64,000 nt of DNA from Demequina lutea (GTDB lineage: Bacteria > Actinomycetota > Actinomycetes > Actinomycetales > Demequinaceae). Under the pieces are notes generated by a model that was given only the letters and a program-made list of their open reading frames with translations, was not told where the DNA came from and did not search any database. Both the position numbers and the translations under genes were made by a program. This document shows positions 1-8,895 of the stretch, piece after piece; position 1 is the first letter of the stretch, and each line of letters begins with the position of its first letter. Location of the stretch: assembly GCF_013409005.1 (NCBI RefSeq), contig NZ_JACBZO010000001.1, positions 2,480,001 through 2,544,000 on the forward strand. The letters run 5' to 3'.

Positions 1-19
1 AGGAGTCGCGGCCGGTTCT

Positions 20-256
20 ATGACGCGATACCGTGGGAAAGTGACAACGAAGCCTCCGCCGGTCGACGGCCTGTCCTACGAGAAGTGCCGCGATGAACTG
101 GTATCCATCGTCAGCAAACTCGAGGCGGGGGCCGCGACTCTCGACGAATCGATGGCCCTCTGGGAGCGCGGCGAGTCCCTCGCGAAGCGTTGCGAGGAGT
201 TGCTCGACGGCGCACAGCGAACGATCGAGGCCGCCACAAGCGGTAGCGATGCCTGA
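20..256 (+). CDS. xseB: Exodeoxyribonuclease VII small subunit
   Basis: Small subunit of exonuclease VII, which with XseA degrades single-stranded DNA in the cytoplasm. The 78-residue length and the helical core with [15 protein letters not shown] and [12 protein letters not shown] are typical of XseB. An AGGAG at 1-5 lies 14 bases before the ATG at 20; a GTG at 41 is an alternative start that would remove seven residues. The stop overlaps the next kinase gene by 8 bases, suggesting co-transcription and translational coupling. xseA would be expected just left of the window edge, which cannot be seen here. Confidence 0.92.
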   Translation: MTRYRGKVTTKPPPVDGLSYEKCRDELVSIVSKLEAGAATLDESMALWERGESLAKRCEELLDGAQRTIEAATSGSDA

Positions 257-1166
257 GCACGCCCTCGTCATCGGCGAGGCGCTTGTCGATGTGGTGCGCA
301 GGCCCGATGGAACCCACACCGCTCATGCAGGAGGCTCGCCCGCCAACGTCGCGTTTGGCCTCGCGCGACTGGGCAGAAGCGTAGAACTGCTCACGACGCT
401 CGGGGACGACGCGTACGGCACGTTGGTGCGCGCCCATGTCGAGTCGTCGGGCGCGATCGTCGCCGCCACGATTGCCGCGCCGCGCACGTCCGTTGCAACC
501 GCGACTCTCGATGGGCACGGCGTTGCCACCTACGACTTCGACCTGGAGTGGGCGCTCCCGGATGATTCGACCACCATTCCGGACCCGGTCGTCGTCCACA
601 CCGGCTCGATCGCCGCGGTGCTTGAGCCGGGAGCGAGCGCCGTCGAACGCCTCGTTGAGGCCGCAAAAGAGCGAGCGACCATCACGTACGACCCCAACGT
701 TCGGCCAACACTCATGGGCGACCGCGGGAAAGCGGAGACGACCATCGAGCGTTTGGTCGCGCTTGCGGATGTGGTCAAGGTGTCCGACGAGGACCTGGAG
801 TGGCTCTTCCCAACCGAGGACCCGACCGACGCGGCACAGCGGTGGCTCGCGCTCGGCCCCGCGCTCGTGGTGGTCACCTTGGGATCCGACGGCGCGCTCG
901 CCGTGTGTGCGGGGGGCATGGTGTCGGTACCGCGCGTCGTCGTGGAGGTCGCGGACACGGTCGGAGCGGGCGACTCCTTCATGTCGGGCCTGATCGACGG
1001 CCTGTGGTCGGCCGAATTGTTAGGTGGCCACCGCAGGGACGCCCTGAGGGCCATCGACCTGCCACAGGTCACGCAGATTCTTCAGCGCTGTGCCCGCATC
1101 GCGGGGATCACCGTGTCTCGATCGGGAGCGAATCCTCCCACCAGGACCGAACTCGGCGAGTCCTGA
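249..1166 (+). CDS. PfkB-family carbohydrate kinase (fructokinase-like)
   Basis: A 305-residue ribokinase/PfkB-fold sugar kinase that should transfer phosphate from ATP to a sugar hydroxyl. The N-terminal signature [15 protein letters not shown] (about residues 27-41) binds sugar. The C-terminal DTVGAGDSF (about residues 237-245) carries the anion hole and the catalytic Asp of the family. The ATG at 249 is chosen because the protein then opens directly with the conserved [11 protein letters not shown] strand; it overlaps the xseB stop. Fructokinase is the likeliest activity, but PfkB substrates cannot be read from these motifs, so no symbol is given. Confidence 0.9.
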   Translation: MPEHALVIGEALVDVVRRPDGTHTAHAGGSPANVAFGLARLGRSVELLTTLGDDAYGTLVRAHVESSGAIVAATIAAPRTSVATATLDGHGVATYDFDLEWALPDDSTTIPDPVVVHTGSIAAVLEPGASAVERLVEAAKERATITYDPNVRPTLMGDRGKAETTIERLVALADVVKVSDEDLEWLFPTEDPTDAAQRWLALGPALVVVTLGSDGALAVCAGGMVSVPRVVVEVADTVGAGDSFMSGLIDGLWSAELLGGHRRDALRAIDLPQVTQILQRCARIAGITVSRSGANPPTRTELGES

Positions 1167-1190
1167 CGCTCGCCTCTCGCCCAAGAAGCG

Positions 1191-1577
1191 CTACAGGACG
1201 AGGAGGCGCGACTCCGCGGCCCTGCGCACGTTCTTCTTGCCGTGGTCGAGAAGTACTCGCAAGGTAGCCGCCGGCGTGGCGGCATTCTCGATGAGCGCAA
1301 GAACGACATCCGTGTCCTTGTCCGTCGCGAGGATCGAAAGCACCGACGTCGCGATGCCGACCGCGGGGTTCGCCGCGAGCGCCTTGCGCACGTTCGACTT
1401 CGAGTCCTGTGCGAGAAGAATCAGCACACTCAGAGGAGCGTCAGGGCGGGCCGCAAGGCTCTCCCTGATCTTGGAGTCCTTGGAGGTAGCAAGGTTAAAC
1501 AGTTCGCTGCCGGATGCCTCTTCGCCCTCGCGAAGCGCGGCGGCTAGTTGATCGGCTGGAATGGCGGTGAGTGCCAT
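1191..1577 (-). CDS. Variant leucine-rich-repeat (LRV/HEAT-like) protein
   Basis: A 128-residue cytoplasmic helical-repeat protein of unknown function. It contains repeats of about 25 residues such as DSKIRESLAARPDAPLSVL, DSKSNVRKALAANPAVG and GKKNVRRAAESR, the pattern of variant leucine-rich repeats. There is no signal peptide or membrane segment. The ATG at 1577 is preceded by a strong AGGGGGA. It converges on the kinase gene with a 24-base gap. The same repeat type ends the large membrane protein at 49273-51252. A binding or scaffolding role is inference only. Confidence 0.7.
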   Translation of the reverse strand: MALTAIPADQLAAALREGEEASGSELFNLATSKDSKIRESLAARPDAPLSVLILLAQDSKSNVRKALAANPAVGIATSVLSILATDKDTDVVLALIENAATPAATLRVLLDHGKKNVRRAAESRLLVL

Positions 1578-1853
1578 TGTGTCCCCCTGGTCGCGGCTTG
1601 ATGCTCTTGCGGACGCGCCCCTCATTCGAGTGGTGTCTGCGTCCGGGAGTGACCTCGCACGCGGCTATGCCGCTTGGATGGGGGTCGCCGTTGACGGTGG
1701 TAGCCCGAGGGCCGCCTTCAGTGTAGCCGTTACCGACCACGACCTCTACCCCAGAGCGAGCAGTTCGATAACGTTCTTCACGCTACCCTAGGGCCCGGCT
1801 TCTGAGGGAACGCGACGGCGCAAGAGACGGCACGGAAGGTTCCTCCTGACACA

Positions 1854-3248
1854 ATGGTCGACATGGAATATCGCATCGAACACGACACGATGGGCGAGGT
1901 TCGCGTACCCGCCAGCGCCCTCTACGGCGCACAGACTCAGCGGGCCGTCGAGAACTTCCCGATATCGGGGCTCAGCCTGACGCGCAGACACATCGAAGCG
2001 CTCGCCCGCGTCAAGAAGGCCGCGGCGCGCGCCAACGCCGAACTTGGAGTCATCGACGCGGCGATCGCAGAAGCGATCGTCGTCGCGTCCGACGCGGTCG
2101 CTGCGGGCAGTCACGACGGCGAGTTCCCTGTCGACGTCTTCCAGACGGGCTCGGGAACCAGCTCCAACATGAATGCGAACGAGGTCATCGCGACCCTCGC
2201 CGGACGCGAACTAGGCTCCCCCGTGCACCCGAACGACCACGTCAACGCGTCCCAATCGAGCAACGACGTCTTCCCCACATCGGTGCACGTGGCCGCCACC
2301 TCGGCGCTCGTCAATGACGTGGTCCCCGCGCTGGATCATTTGGCGACCGCGCTCGAGGCGAAGGCCGCCGAATTTGCCTCCGTCGTGAAGTCGGGACGCA
2401 CGCACCTCATGGACGCCACCCCCGTCACCTTGGGCCAGGAGTTCGGCGGTTATGCGGCTGCAGTGCGCTACGGAATCGAGCGATTGCACTCCGCGTTGCC
2501 CCACCTCGCCGAGGTTCCCCTCGGAGGAACCGCGGTGGGCACGGGGATCAATACGCCTACAGGCTTTCCGCAGCGCGTGATCGCCTTGCTGGCCGAAGAC
2601 ACGGGGCTGCCCATCACGGAGGCCCGCGACCACTTCGAGGCGCAGTCGGCGCGAGACGGACTCGTCGAGGCTTCGGGGGCCCTGCGGACGATCGCGGTGA
2701 GCCTCACCAAGATTTGCAACGACCTGCGCTGGATGGGCTCCGGCCCCAACACGGGCCTAGGCGAGATCTCACTTCCCGACCTACAGCCCGGATCAAGCAT
2801 CATGCCGGGCAAGGTCAACCCCGTCATCCCCGAGGCGGTGCTCATGGTGTGTGCACGCGTAATCGGTAATGACGCCACTGTGGCGTGGGCGGGCGCATCG
2901 GGGGCCTTCGAGCTCAACGTGCAGATACCCGTCATGGCGCTGAGCCTGCTCGAGTCGATGAACCTGCTGGCAAACGCATCGACGGTCCTCGCGGACCGCA
3001 CCGTCGCGGGAATCACCGCCAACGTCGACCGCGCCCGCCGCTACGCCGAGGCCTCGCCGAGCATCGTCACGCCGCTCAACAGGGTCATCGGGTACGAGAA
3101 CGCCGCCAAGATCGCCAAGCACGCCGTCAAGGCCGGTCTCACCGTGCGCGAGGCCGTGATTGACCTCGGTTTTGTCGAGCGCGGCGAGGTCACGTTGGAG
3201 CAGCTGGATGCGCTTCTCGACGTCACGACGATGACGGGCGACCGCTAG
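1854..3248 (+). CDS. fumC: Class II fumarate hydratase
   Basis: Converts fumarate to L-malate in the TCA cycle; class II enzymes are iron-independent homotetramers. The 464-residue length is normal. Visible motifs are [15 protein letters not shown] (about 100-114), [14 protein letters not shown] (about 124-137) and the superfamily signature [11 protein letters not shown] (about 318-328). ATG 1854 and ATG 1863 are both possible; neither has a strong Shine-Dalgarno site. The gene stands alone and converges on hemH, with a compact hairpin spanning both stop codons. Confidence 0.97.
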   Translation: MVDMEYRIEHDTMGEVRVPASALYGAQTQRAVENFPISGLSLTRRHIEALARVKKAAARANAELGVIDAAIAEAIVVASDAVAAGSHDGEFPVDVFQTGSGTSSNMNANEVIATLAGRELGSPVHPNDHVNASQSSNDVFPTSVHVAATSALVNDVVPALDHLATALEAKAAEFASVVKSGRTHLMDATPVTLGQEFGGYAAAVRYGIERLHSALPHLAEVPLGGTAVGTGINTPTGFPQRVIALLAEDTGLPITEARDHFEAQSARDGLVEASGALRTIAVSLTKICNDLRWMGSGPNTGLGEISLPDLQPGSSIMPGKVNPVIPEAVLMVCARVIGNDATVAWAGASGAFELNVQIPVMALSLLESMNLLANASTVLADRTVAGITANVDRARRYAEASPSIVTPLNRVIGYENAAKIAKHAVKAGLTVREAVIDLGFVERGEVTLEQLDALLDVTTMTGDR

Positions 3249-3265
3249 GGCCTGGCCCCGCTAGC
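3244..3265. terminator. Possible bidirectional hairpin between fumC and hemH
   Basis: GCTAGGGC and GCCCCGCTAGC form an imperfect inverted repeat around CTG, covering the fumC stop and the convergent hemH stop. It has no T-run on either strand, so intrinsic termination is uncertain. Confidence 0.35.
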
Positions 3266-4445
3266 CCGCCGACGCGATCGTGGGCTTGGATCCACGACCT
3301 ACGCAGCAGTCCGCGGGGCACACGTCCTGCCACGGCCCCAGGTCGGTGAGCGCTCGTCGCTCCATAGGGGCAGAGCCATCCGCAGTGTGACGCTCCTGGA
3401 CCAGATCCACCAGGCCGGACACGAAGCGCGGCTCAACACCCACCGTGGGAACACGCACGGCCGCGAGGCCACGCTTCCCGCACGTCTCAAGCGCCTCGTT
3501 GTCCAAGTCCCACGCGACCTCCATGTGGTCGCTCACGAAGCCGAGCGGCGAGATCACCAGGCCGCTCACGTCCGCATCGAGCGCCTCGATTGCGAGGTTG
3601 ATATCGGGCTCGAGCCACGGAACGCTCGGGTCTCCTGATCGCGACTGGTAGACGAGCGACCACGGCACATCCGGAAATTCGTCCTTCACGGCATCCATGA
3701 CGAGCGTCGCGATCGCCCGCTGTTGGGCGGCGTACCAGCCGCCACCAGCGTTCCACTCCTCGCCGCCGCCCACGGGAACGGGGGTGCCGTCCGGTCGCGA
3801 CTCGCGAGGGCCCGACGCATCGGCTGCGGTGCTCGGAATCGAGTGCGTCGAGAAGATCACGTGCGGCCTAGCTCCGTTGCCCTCGGCCGCGAGCGCGCGC
3901 AGTCCCCCGCGCACCGCATCGATGTTGGGCTCCACGAAGCCGGGGTGGTCGAAGTACTGGCGCACCTTGTCGAGAGCGAGCTCGCCCTCGAGCCCCGTCT
4001 CAGAGAGCGCCGCCGCGATGTCCTCGCGATAGGCGCGGCATCCGGAGTAGCTCGAAAACGCGGTGGTCACGAGCACGAGCACGCGACAGTGGCCATCGGC
4101 ATGAAGCTCGCGCAGGACATCGGCGAAGTACGGAGCCCAGAAACGATTCCCCCAGTACACCGGCAAGGCGAGCCCGCGCGCGGCGATCTCGGCCTCGAGC
4201 GCGACCTTGAGCTCGCGGTTTTGTTCGTTGATGGGGCTGATGCCGCCGAAGTGGCGGTAGTGGAGCGCAACCTCTTCGAGCCGCTCGTCCGGCACGCCCC
4301 TGCCGCGCGTGACATTGCGCAGGTATGGGATTACGTCGTCCTGACCCTCGGGGCCACCAAAGCCCGCCAACAGGATGCAGTCGTACGACGCGGGAGGCAC
4401 GACGCGGGACGACGCCGCCAGGGGCGGCAGCGCGTCGGTCGTCAC
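3261..4445 (-). CDS. hemH: Ferrochelatase (coproporphyrin III ferrochelatase type)
   Basis: Inserts Fe2+ into a porphyrin; in Actinobacteria the substrate is coproporphyrin III (CpfC). The 394-residue protein opens with YDCILLAGFGGPEG and contains YWGNRFWAPY and FSTHSIP, where the His is the metal-inserting residue. The C-terminal CPADCC cysteines fit the [2Fe-2S] cluster known in actinobacterial ferrochelatases. The GTG at 4445 overlaps the hemQ stop as GTGA, which fixes the start and implies translational coupling. It is the last gene of hemE-hemY-hemQ-hemH. Confidence 0.95.
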   Translation of the reverse strand: MTTDALPPLAASSRVVPPASYDCILLAGFGGPEGQDDVIPYLRNVTRGRGVPDERLEEVALHYRHFGGISPINEQNRELKVALEAEIAARGLALPVYWGNRFWAPYFADVLRELHADGHCRVLVLVTTAFSSYSGCRAYREDIAAALSETGLEGELALDKVRQYFDHPGFVEPNIDAVRGGLRALAAEGNGARPHVIFSTHSIPSTAADASGPRESRPDGTPVPVGGGEEWNAGGGWYAAQQRAIATLVMDAVKDEFPDVPWSLVYQSRSGDPSVPWLEPDINLAIEALDADVSGLVISPLGFVSDHMEVAWDLDNEALETCGKRGLAAVRVPTVGVEPRFVSGLVDLVQERHTADGSAPMERRALTDLGPWQDVCPADCCVGRGSKPTIASAG

Positions 4446-5113
4446 GCGAGGAGTTCCGCCGCCTCGGCGCTGGTGATGCGCCGTCCGGTGTAGAACGGCA
4501 CCTCCTCGCGCACGTGAAGGCGGGCCTCCGTGTACCTGAGGTCTCTCATCATGTCGACCAGGTCGGTGACCTCGTCCGCTTCCATGGGAAGCAGCCACTC
4601 ATAGTCGCCGAGCGCGAAAGCCGCGACCGTATTGGCCACCACTGACTTGAAGGCCGCGCCCTTCATCCCGTGCTCGCGCAGCATCCGAGAGCGGTCCTCG
4701 TCCGGCAACAGGTACCAGTCGTAGGACCGAACGAACGGGTACACGGTGAGCCAGTTTCGCGCGCGCTCGCCACGCAAAAAGCCTGGCACATGGGCGCGGT
4801 TGAACTCCGCCGCCCTGTGCACTCCCGCGGCCGACCAGGTCAAATACGTGCCTTCGAGCAACTCCGTTGCGCGTAGGGCTCTGAGCGTCGACTGGAGATC
4901 CTCAAGTCTCGGGCCGTGAAGCCAGAGCATGACGGTGCCATCGGCGCGCAACCCGGAGACGTCGTAAAGGCCGCGCAACACAACCTCTCGCTGCTCCGCC
5001 GCGGTGACGACCTCGTCGAACGCGGCCACCGCCGCGTCGGGGTCGCCCTCAAAACCGCCACCATCGAGAACACTGAACAGGGTAAAACCTTCGGGACTTT
5101 CGGTCATGACCAC
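4442..5113 (-). CDS. hemQ: Coproheme decarboxylase, chlorite dismutase family
   Basis: HemQ/ChdC decarboxylates coproheme to haem b using hydrogen peroxide, the last step of the coproporphyrin-dependent pathway. The 223-residue length fits. LTVYPFVRSYDWYLLP contains the conserved Tyr-Pro active-site stretch, and the His in MLREHGMKG is the expected haem ligand. GTG 5113 has GGGGGGAG about 5 bases upstream; ATG 5107 is an alternative. Its stop overlaps the hemH start. Its place between hemY and hemH supports HemQ over a true chlorite dismutase. Confidence 0.95.
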   Translation of the reverse strand: MVMTESPEGFTLFSVLDGGGFEGDPDAAVAAFDEVVTAAEQREVVLRGLYDVSGLRADGTVMLWLHGPRLEDLQSTLRALRATELLEGTYLTWSAAGVHRAAEFNRAHVPGFLRGERARNWLTVYPFVRSYDWYLLPDEDRSRMLREHGMKGAAFKSVVANTVAAFALGDYEWLLPMEADEVTDLVDMMRDLRYTEARLHVREEVPFYTGRRITSAEAAELLA

Positions 5114-5128
5114 AGTCTCTCCCCCCAG

Positions 5129-5171
5129 GTGCCGTCAGGAGAAATCGGGCAGTGCCGTCAGGAGAAATCGG
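5129..5171. repeat. 23-bp-period tandem duplication at the hemY-hemQ junction
   Basis: The 20-mer GTGCCGTCAGGAGAAATCGG occurs at 5129-5148 and again at 5152-5171. The right copy encodes the last hemY residues (Asp-Phe-Ser) and its stop; the left copy is a non-coding duplicate just downstream of that stop, before hemQ. Confidence 0.9.
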
Positions 5172-6456
5172 AGGCCGCATCGGCCGCGACAATTGCGGCC
5201 AATCCACTCAACCCCGCAGCGGATCCCACGAGGTGGACCCCCTTCATCGGCTGACGGGAGGCAACCGATGCGGGGCTCGCGTCCGGCCACTCGCGCGACG
5301 CAATGCCGACGACGTCCTCGTCCGTGAGTCTCACGCCGAGCAACAGCGCGGCGTCCACCACCGCATGGTCGGTGACGCCCTCTCCCGGTGTCACCGCATA
5401 AGACAGCCTGACCACGTGACGACCGGGAGGCAGCATGGCCGCAAGCCACGGCCACTTGGCGCTCGCATGGGTGAGGGCCTTGGCGCGGGTCACCCCTGGG
5501 CGCACGAGCACTCCGGTGCCGCGGGGCGCCGCGTCGAGCGCGGGGGCGTCGACCACCATGATGACGATGGCCACGTGGCGCGCCTCCTCTGGCTCCTCGT
5601 TAAGGAGGCGCACGGCGACGTGGCGGGGCACTGCCAGCACGACGCCGTCGGCATCGAGAGGCCCCTCGCTCGTGGAGAGTCGCCACCCGGCGCCGCTGAC
5701 CGCACGCTCCACGCCCGTGACCTCCACGCCGGTGCGAAGTACCGCGCCCCTGCGCTCCGCGTCGGCAGCCACGGCTCGAGCCAAGACGGACACTCCCCCA
5801 ACGATCCCCCTCACGGCCGAGCCGGGGGCGCCCAGGGAGCGGCGGCTCCGCGCCGCACGGATCAGCCCGCCCCGCTCGCGCACGTCCGCGGCCAGACCGG
5901 GAGCGATCGCGTCGAGCCGCAGGTCGTCGAGCGGTCGCGAATAGACGCCAGACATCACCGGCGCGAGAAGCCGATCGGCGGCTCGCCTGCCCAAGCGGGC
6001 CGCCGCGAGCGAGCCCACGGTGGCGTCGTCGCCAATGCTCCCCGTGGGCAACACGAGGTCCGCGCACGCGCGCATGGCGCCCCACCACCCGAGCACGCGT
6101 CGCACGTCGGCCGCGAGGGGTCGCAGGGGGATCCCGAGCCAACCGGTAGCAGGAAGCGGGTAGGCGCGGCCGGGAGAGATCACCCACGCAGGGGACGTCG
6201 TCGGCTCGGCGACAAGATCCCCTAGCCCGAGCTCCTCGCACAGCCTTTGAACAACATCACCCCTAGTAGCGAAGGACTCGGCCCCCGCGTCGAGCGTGAG
6301 GCCGGCAACGTCGACGCTGCTCACCCGGCCTCCAAGCGCGTCGTCGCGCTCGAGCAGCGTGACCGCATGCCCGGCCCCCGCAAGCCTGCGAGCCGCCAAG
6401 AGGCCCGCGATGCCGCCGCCGATCACGACCCACGTGCGGCCCGTCCTAGAGGCCAT
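5158..6456 (-). CDS. hemY: Coproporphyrinogen III oxidase / protoporphyrinogen oxidase family
   Basis: An FAD-dependent oxidase that aromatises a porphyrinogen; next to HemQ and HemH it is best read as coproporphyrinogen III oxidase (CgoX/HemY). The 432-residue protein starts with the Rossmann FAD motif GGGIAGLLAARRLAGAGH followed by ERDDALGGRV, and ends with an FAD-contact segment MKGVHLVGSAAGLSGLAAIV. Its ATG at 6456 overlaps the end of hemE by 11 bases. A tandem duplication follows its stop. Confidence 0.93.
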   Translation of the reverse strand: MASRTGRTWVVIGGGIAGLLAARRLAGAGHAVTLLERDDALGGRVSSVDVAGLTLDAGAESFATRGDVVQRLCEELGLGDLVAEPTTSPAWVISPGRAYPLPATGWLGIPLRPLAADVRRVLGWWGAMRACADLVLPTGSIGDDATVGSLAAARLGRRAADRLLAPVMSGVYSRPLDDLRLDAIAPGLAADVRERGGLIRAARSRRSLGAPGSAVRGIVGGVSVLARAVAADAERRGAVLRTGVEVTGVERAVSGAGWRLSTSEGPLDADGVVLAVPRHVAVRLLNEEPEEARHVAIVIMVVDAPALDAAPRGTGVLVRPGVTRAKALTHASAKWPWLAAMLPPGRHVVRLSYAVTPGEGVTDHAVVDAALLLGVRLTDEDVVGIASREWPDASPASVASRQPMKGVHLVGSAAGLSGLAAIVAADAASDFS

Positions 6457-7525
6457 GAACCAGGTCTACGATCCGGGTCAACACCTCGGGATCGGTGTCC
6501 GGTGGAACCCCGTGGCCCAGGTTGACAACGTGAGAGGGCGCGGCGAGGCCTCGACGCACCACGTCCCGCACATGCGCCTCAATCGCCTCCCACGGAGCAC
6601 CCAGGACCGCGGGGTCGATGTTGCCTTGCAGGGGCACGCCCGGAAGACGCCTCGCCGCCTCGTCCAAGGGCACGGTCACGTCGATGCCCATCGCCGTTGC
6701 CCCCGCCTCCTTCATGTCCTCAAGCAGGTGACCCGTGTGGGTGCCGAAGTGGATGCGGGGCACCTCAAGGTCGCCGACATGCGAGAACACCCGCGCGGTC
6801 GCGGGTGCGCAGCGCGCAACATAGCGATCACGCGGGACGGATCCCACCCAGGAGTCGAAGAGTTGCACCGCGCTCGCTCCAGCGAGAACCTGCGCCCTGA
6901 GGAACAGGCCCGCCGCGTCCGCGGCCCAATTCATGAGCGCGTCCCACGTCTCGGGGTCCGCGATCATGAGGCGCCTCGCCTCCAGGTGGTCGCGCGAGGG
7001 GCCGCCGTCAACCATGTATGCCGCCAACGTGAACGGCGCACCCGCGAACCCGATGAGGGGCGTCTCCCCGAGCAACCCCAGCGATGCCGAGACCGCTTGT
7101 CTCACGACGTCAAGCGAGCGGTCAAAGCCTCCGCGGTCCGCGGCGGAGCCGAGCGAAGGGAGCGCCGCGACATCGGCGGCCGTCCGCACCGGCGACGCAA
7201 ACACCGGGCCGACGCCCGGCTTGATCGTCACATCAACCCCCGCGAGCAGCAGGGGAACAACGATGTCGCTGAAGAGAATGCCCGCATCCACTCCGTGCCG
7301 ACGCACGGGCTGCGCCGTGATCTCGGCGACAAGAGCGGGGTCGAGGCACGCCTCGAGCATTGTGGTGCCCTTGCGCGCCTCCCGATACTCGGGAAGCGAA
7401 CGACCCGCCTGGCGCATGAACCACACGGGGGTGCGCTCGGGGCGGTCACCCCGCAAGGCGCGAACCAGGGGTGACGCCGACGCACTGCCCGCTACGAGCG
7501 GATGACCGTTGGGAAGAAGAACCAT
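6446..7525 (-). CDS. hemE: Uroporphyrinogen decarboxylase
   Basis: Decarboxylates the four acetate side chains of uroporphyrinogen III to give coproporphyrinogen III in the cytosol. The 359-residue length is standard. The signatures PVWFMRQAGRSLPEYRE near the N terminus and GFAGAPFTLAAYMVDG in the middle are diagnostic. ATG 7525 is preferred over an in-frame ATG at 7573 because GGGGGAG lies upstream and because the longer form would overlap the divergent hemA start. It heads the late haem operon. Confidence 0.96.
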   Translation of the reverse strand: MVLLPNGHPLVAGSASASPLVRALRGDRPERTPVWFMRQAGRSLPEYREARKGTTMLEACLDPALVAEITAQPVRRHGVDAGILFSDIVVPLLLAGVDVTIKPGVGPVFASPVRTAADVAALPSLGSAADRGGFDRSLDVVRQAVSASLGLLGETPLIGFAGAPFTLAAYMVDGGPSRDHLEARRLMIADPETWDALMNWAADAAGLFLRAQVLAGASAVQLFDSWVGSVPRDRYVARCAPATARVFSHVGDLEVPRIHFGTHTGHLLEDMKEAGATAMGIDVTVPLDEAARRLPGVPLQGNIDPAVLGAPWEAIEAHVRDVVRRGLAAPSHVVNLGHGVPPDTDPEVLTRIVDLVHGL

Positions 7526-7566
7526 GCGTTGATTCTCCCCCACTCCCGGCGTGTAAGAATTGCCGA
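7526..7566. promoter_or_regulatory. 41-bp divergent hemE/hemA start region, possible leaderless hemA
   Basis: Only 41 bases separate the two start codons. On the plus strand TTGATT (7529-7534) and TAAGAAT (7554-7560) resemble -35/-10 elements with long spacing, which would place transcription initiation at or next to the hemA ATG. No Shine-Dalgarno site precedes hemA. A hemE promoter would have to overlap this element or lie inside hemA. Confidence 0.4.
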
Positions 7567-8859
7567 ATGGCACTACTGTCCCTCGTGGCGAGCCACCACA
7601 ACAAAGACTTGAATACCCTGGAGCAACTGAGCGTCGGCTCTGATCGCCTGGGGAACACGGTCATTGGCTCCACTGTGACCGGTGCCGTGGTCCTGCCCAC
7701 GTGTAACCGCTTCGAGTTGTACCTCGATGTGACCGACCCCGTCGCTGCTCGCGCGGAGGTGGTCTCCGCCCTGTCTTCCATGACATCTCTCGAGGCGGAC
7801 GCCATCGACGCCGCTCTCTTGGCCTACGAGGGCGACGACGCAGTGGAACACCTCATGTCGGTGTCCTCCGGACTCGAGTCGATGGTGGTGGGCGAACGCG
7901 AAATCTCGGGCCAGGTGCGCCGCGCCCACATCGACGCGCGTGAGGCGGGCCACCTGTCGCCCGCGCTTGATCGCCTCTTCCAGTCGGCGCTACGCACGTC
8001 GCGCGTTGTCGCCTCGTCCACGGGCCTGGGAACCTCCGGCCGGTCGGTCATGTCCGTCGCCTTCGACCTCGCCGACGCTACCGTCACGTGGCGCGGGGCG
8101 AACGCACTCGTCGTGGGCACCGGCGCACTCGCGGACACGGGGATCGGCGTGTTGCGCGGTCGCGGTGCGCGCGTCACCGGCGTGTACTCGCCCTCCGGGC
8201 GCGGGGGCGAGATCGCGGCCCGTCACGACCTTGAGGTGGTGACGGCCGAGGACCTCGTGGAGGCGCTCGAAGAGGCCGACGTGGTGCTCGCCTGCTCCGG
8301 CGGCGAGTCGATCGTGCTGACGCCCTCGCTCGTGGCTCAGGCGATGAGTTCGCGCGGACACTCGTTGACGCTCATCGACTTGGCGCTTCATCGCGACGTT
8401 GCGGCCGGCGTGGAACTGCTGCGTGGCGTCAATGTGGTGCGACTTGAGGACGTGAAGTTCCACGCCCCCGGGGAATCGATGGCGGCGCTCGAGACTGCCC
8501 GCGCCATCGTCGCCCACGCCGTTGCCCGTTTCGCGACCGACGAATCCGGTCGCTCGGTCGACCCCGCCATCGTCGCCTTGCGCGAGCACGTGTTTGGCTT
8601 GCTTGAACGGGAGGTGGCGCGAGTGAGGCCCGGTCCGGGCGCCGATCCATCGATCTCCGCCCAGGCGACCGCAACCGAGGCCGCCCTGCGGCACTTTGCC
8701 AAGGCGCTACTCCACACTCCCACGGTGCGGGCGAAAGAGATGGCGGAGTCGGGCCATACCGACGAATACCTGAGCGCGATCAATACCCTCTACGGGCTCG
8801 ACGTGGCCGTGCCAGACGACTGCTGCCCCGCCGGGGAGATCGACTCTCCCAGCGCGTGA
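7567..8859 (+). CDS. hemA: Glutamyl-tRNA reductase
   Basis: NADPH-dependent reduction of glutamyl-tRNA to glutamate-1-semialdehyde, the first committed step of C5 tetrapyrrole synthesis. The 430-residue protein has LPTCNRFELYL with the catalytic Cys, then ESMVVGEREISGQVRRA and the NADPH-domain region ALVVGTGALADTGI. The ATG at 7567 is chosen because the protein then begins with MALLSLVASHHNKD as in homologues. No ribosome-binding site is visible. hemL, hemB, hemC and hemD are not in the window, so hemA is separated from the rest of the early pathway. Confidence 0.96.
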   Translation: MALLSLVASHHNKDLNTLEQLSVGSDRLGNTVIGSTVTGAVVLPTCNRFELYLDVTDPVAARAEVVSALSSMTSLEADAIDAALLAYEGDDAVEHLMSVSSGLESMVVGEREISGQVRRAHIDAREAGHLSPALDRLFQSALRTSRVVASSTGLGTSGRSVMSVAFDLADATVTWRGANALVVGTGALADTGIGVLRGRGARVTGVYSPSGRGGEIAARHDLEVVTAEDLVEALEEADVVLACSGGESIVLTPSLVAQAMSSRGHSLTLIDLALHRDVAAGVELLRGVNVVRLEDVKFHAPGESMAALETARAIVAHAVARFATDESGRSVDPAIVALREHVFGLLEREVARVRPGPGADPSISAQATATEAALRHFAKALLHTPTVRAKEMAESGHTDEYLSAINTLYGLDVAVPDDCCPAGEIDSPSA

Positions 8860-8895
8860 CGCCACGGCGGTCCGAGCCTTAGAGATCCGAGCCTT

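Noticed and set aside
1160..1200. GTCCTG...CAGGAC inverted repeat between the kinase and LRV genes
   Set aside because: The arms are short and 26-28 bases apart with poor inner pairing, so a terminator cannot be claimed.
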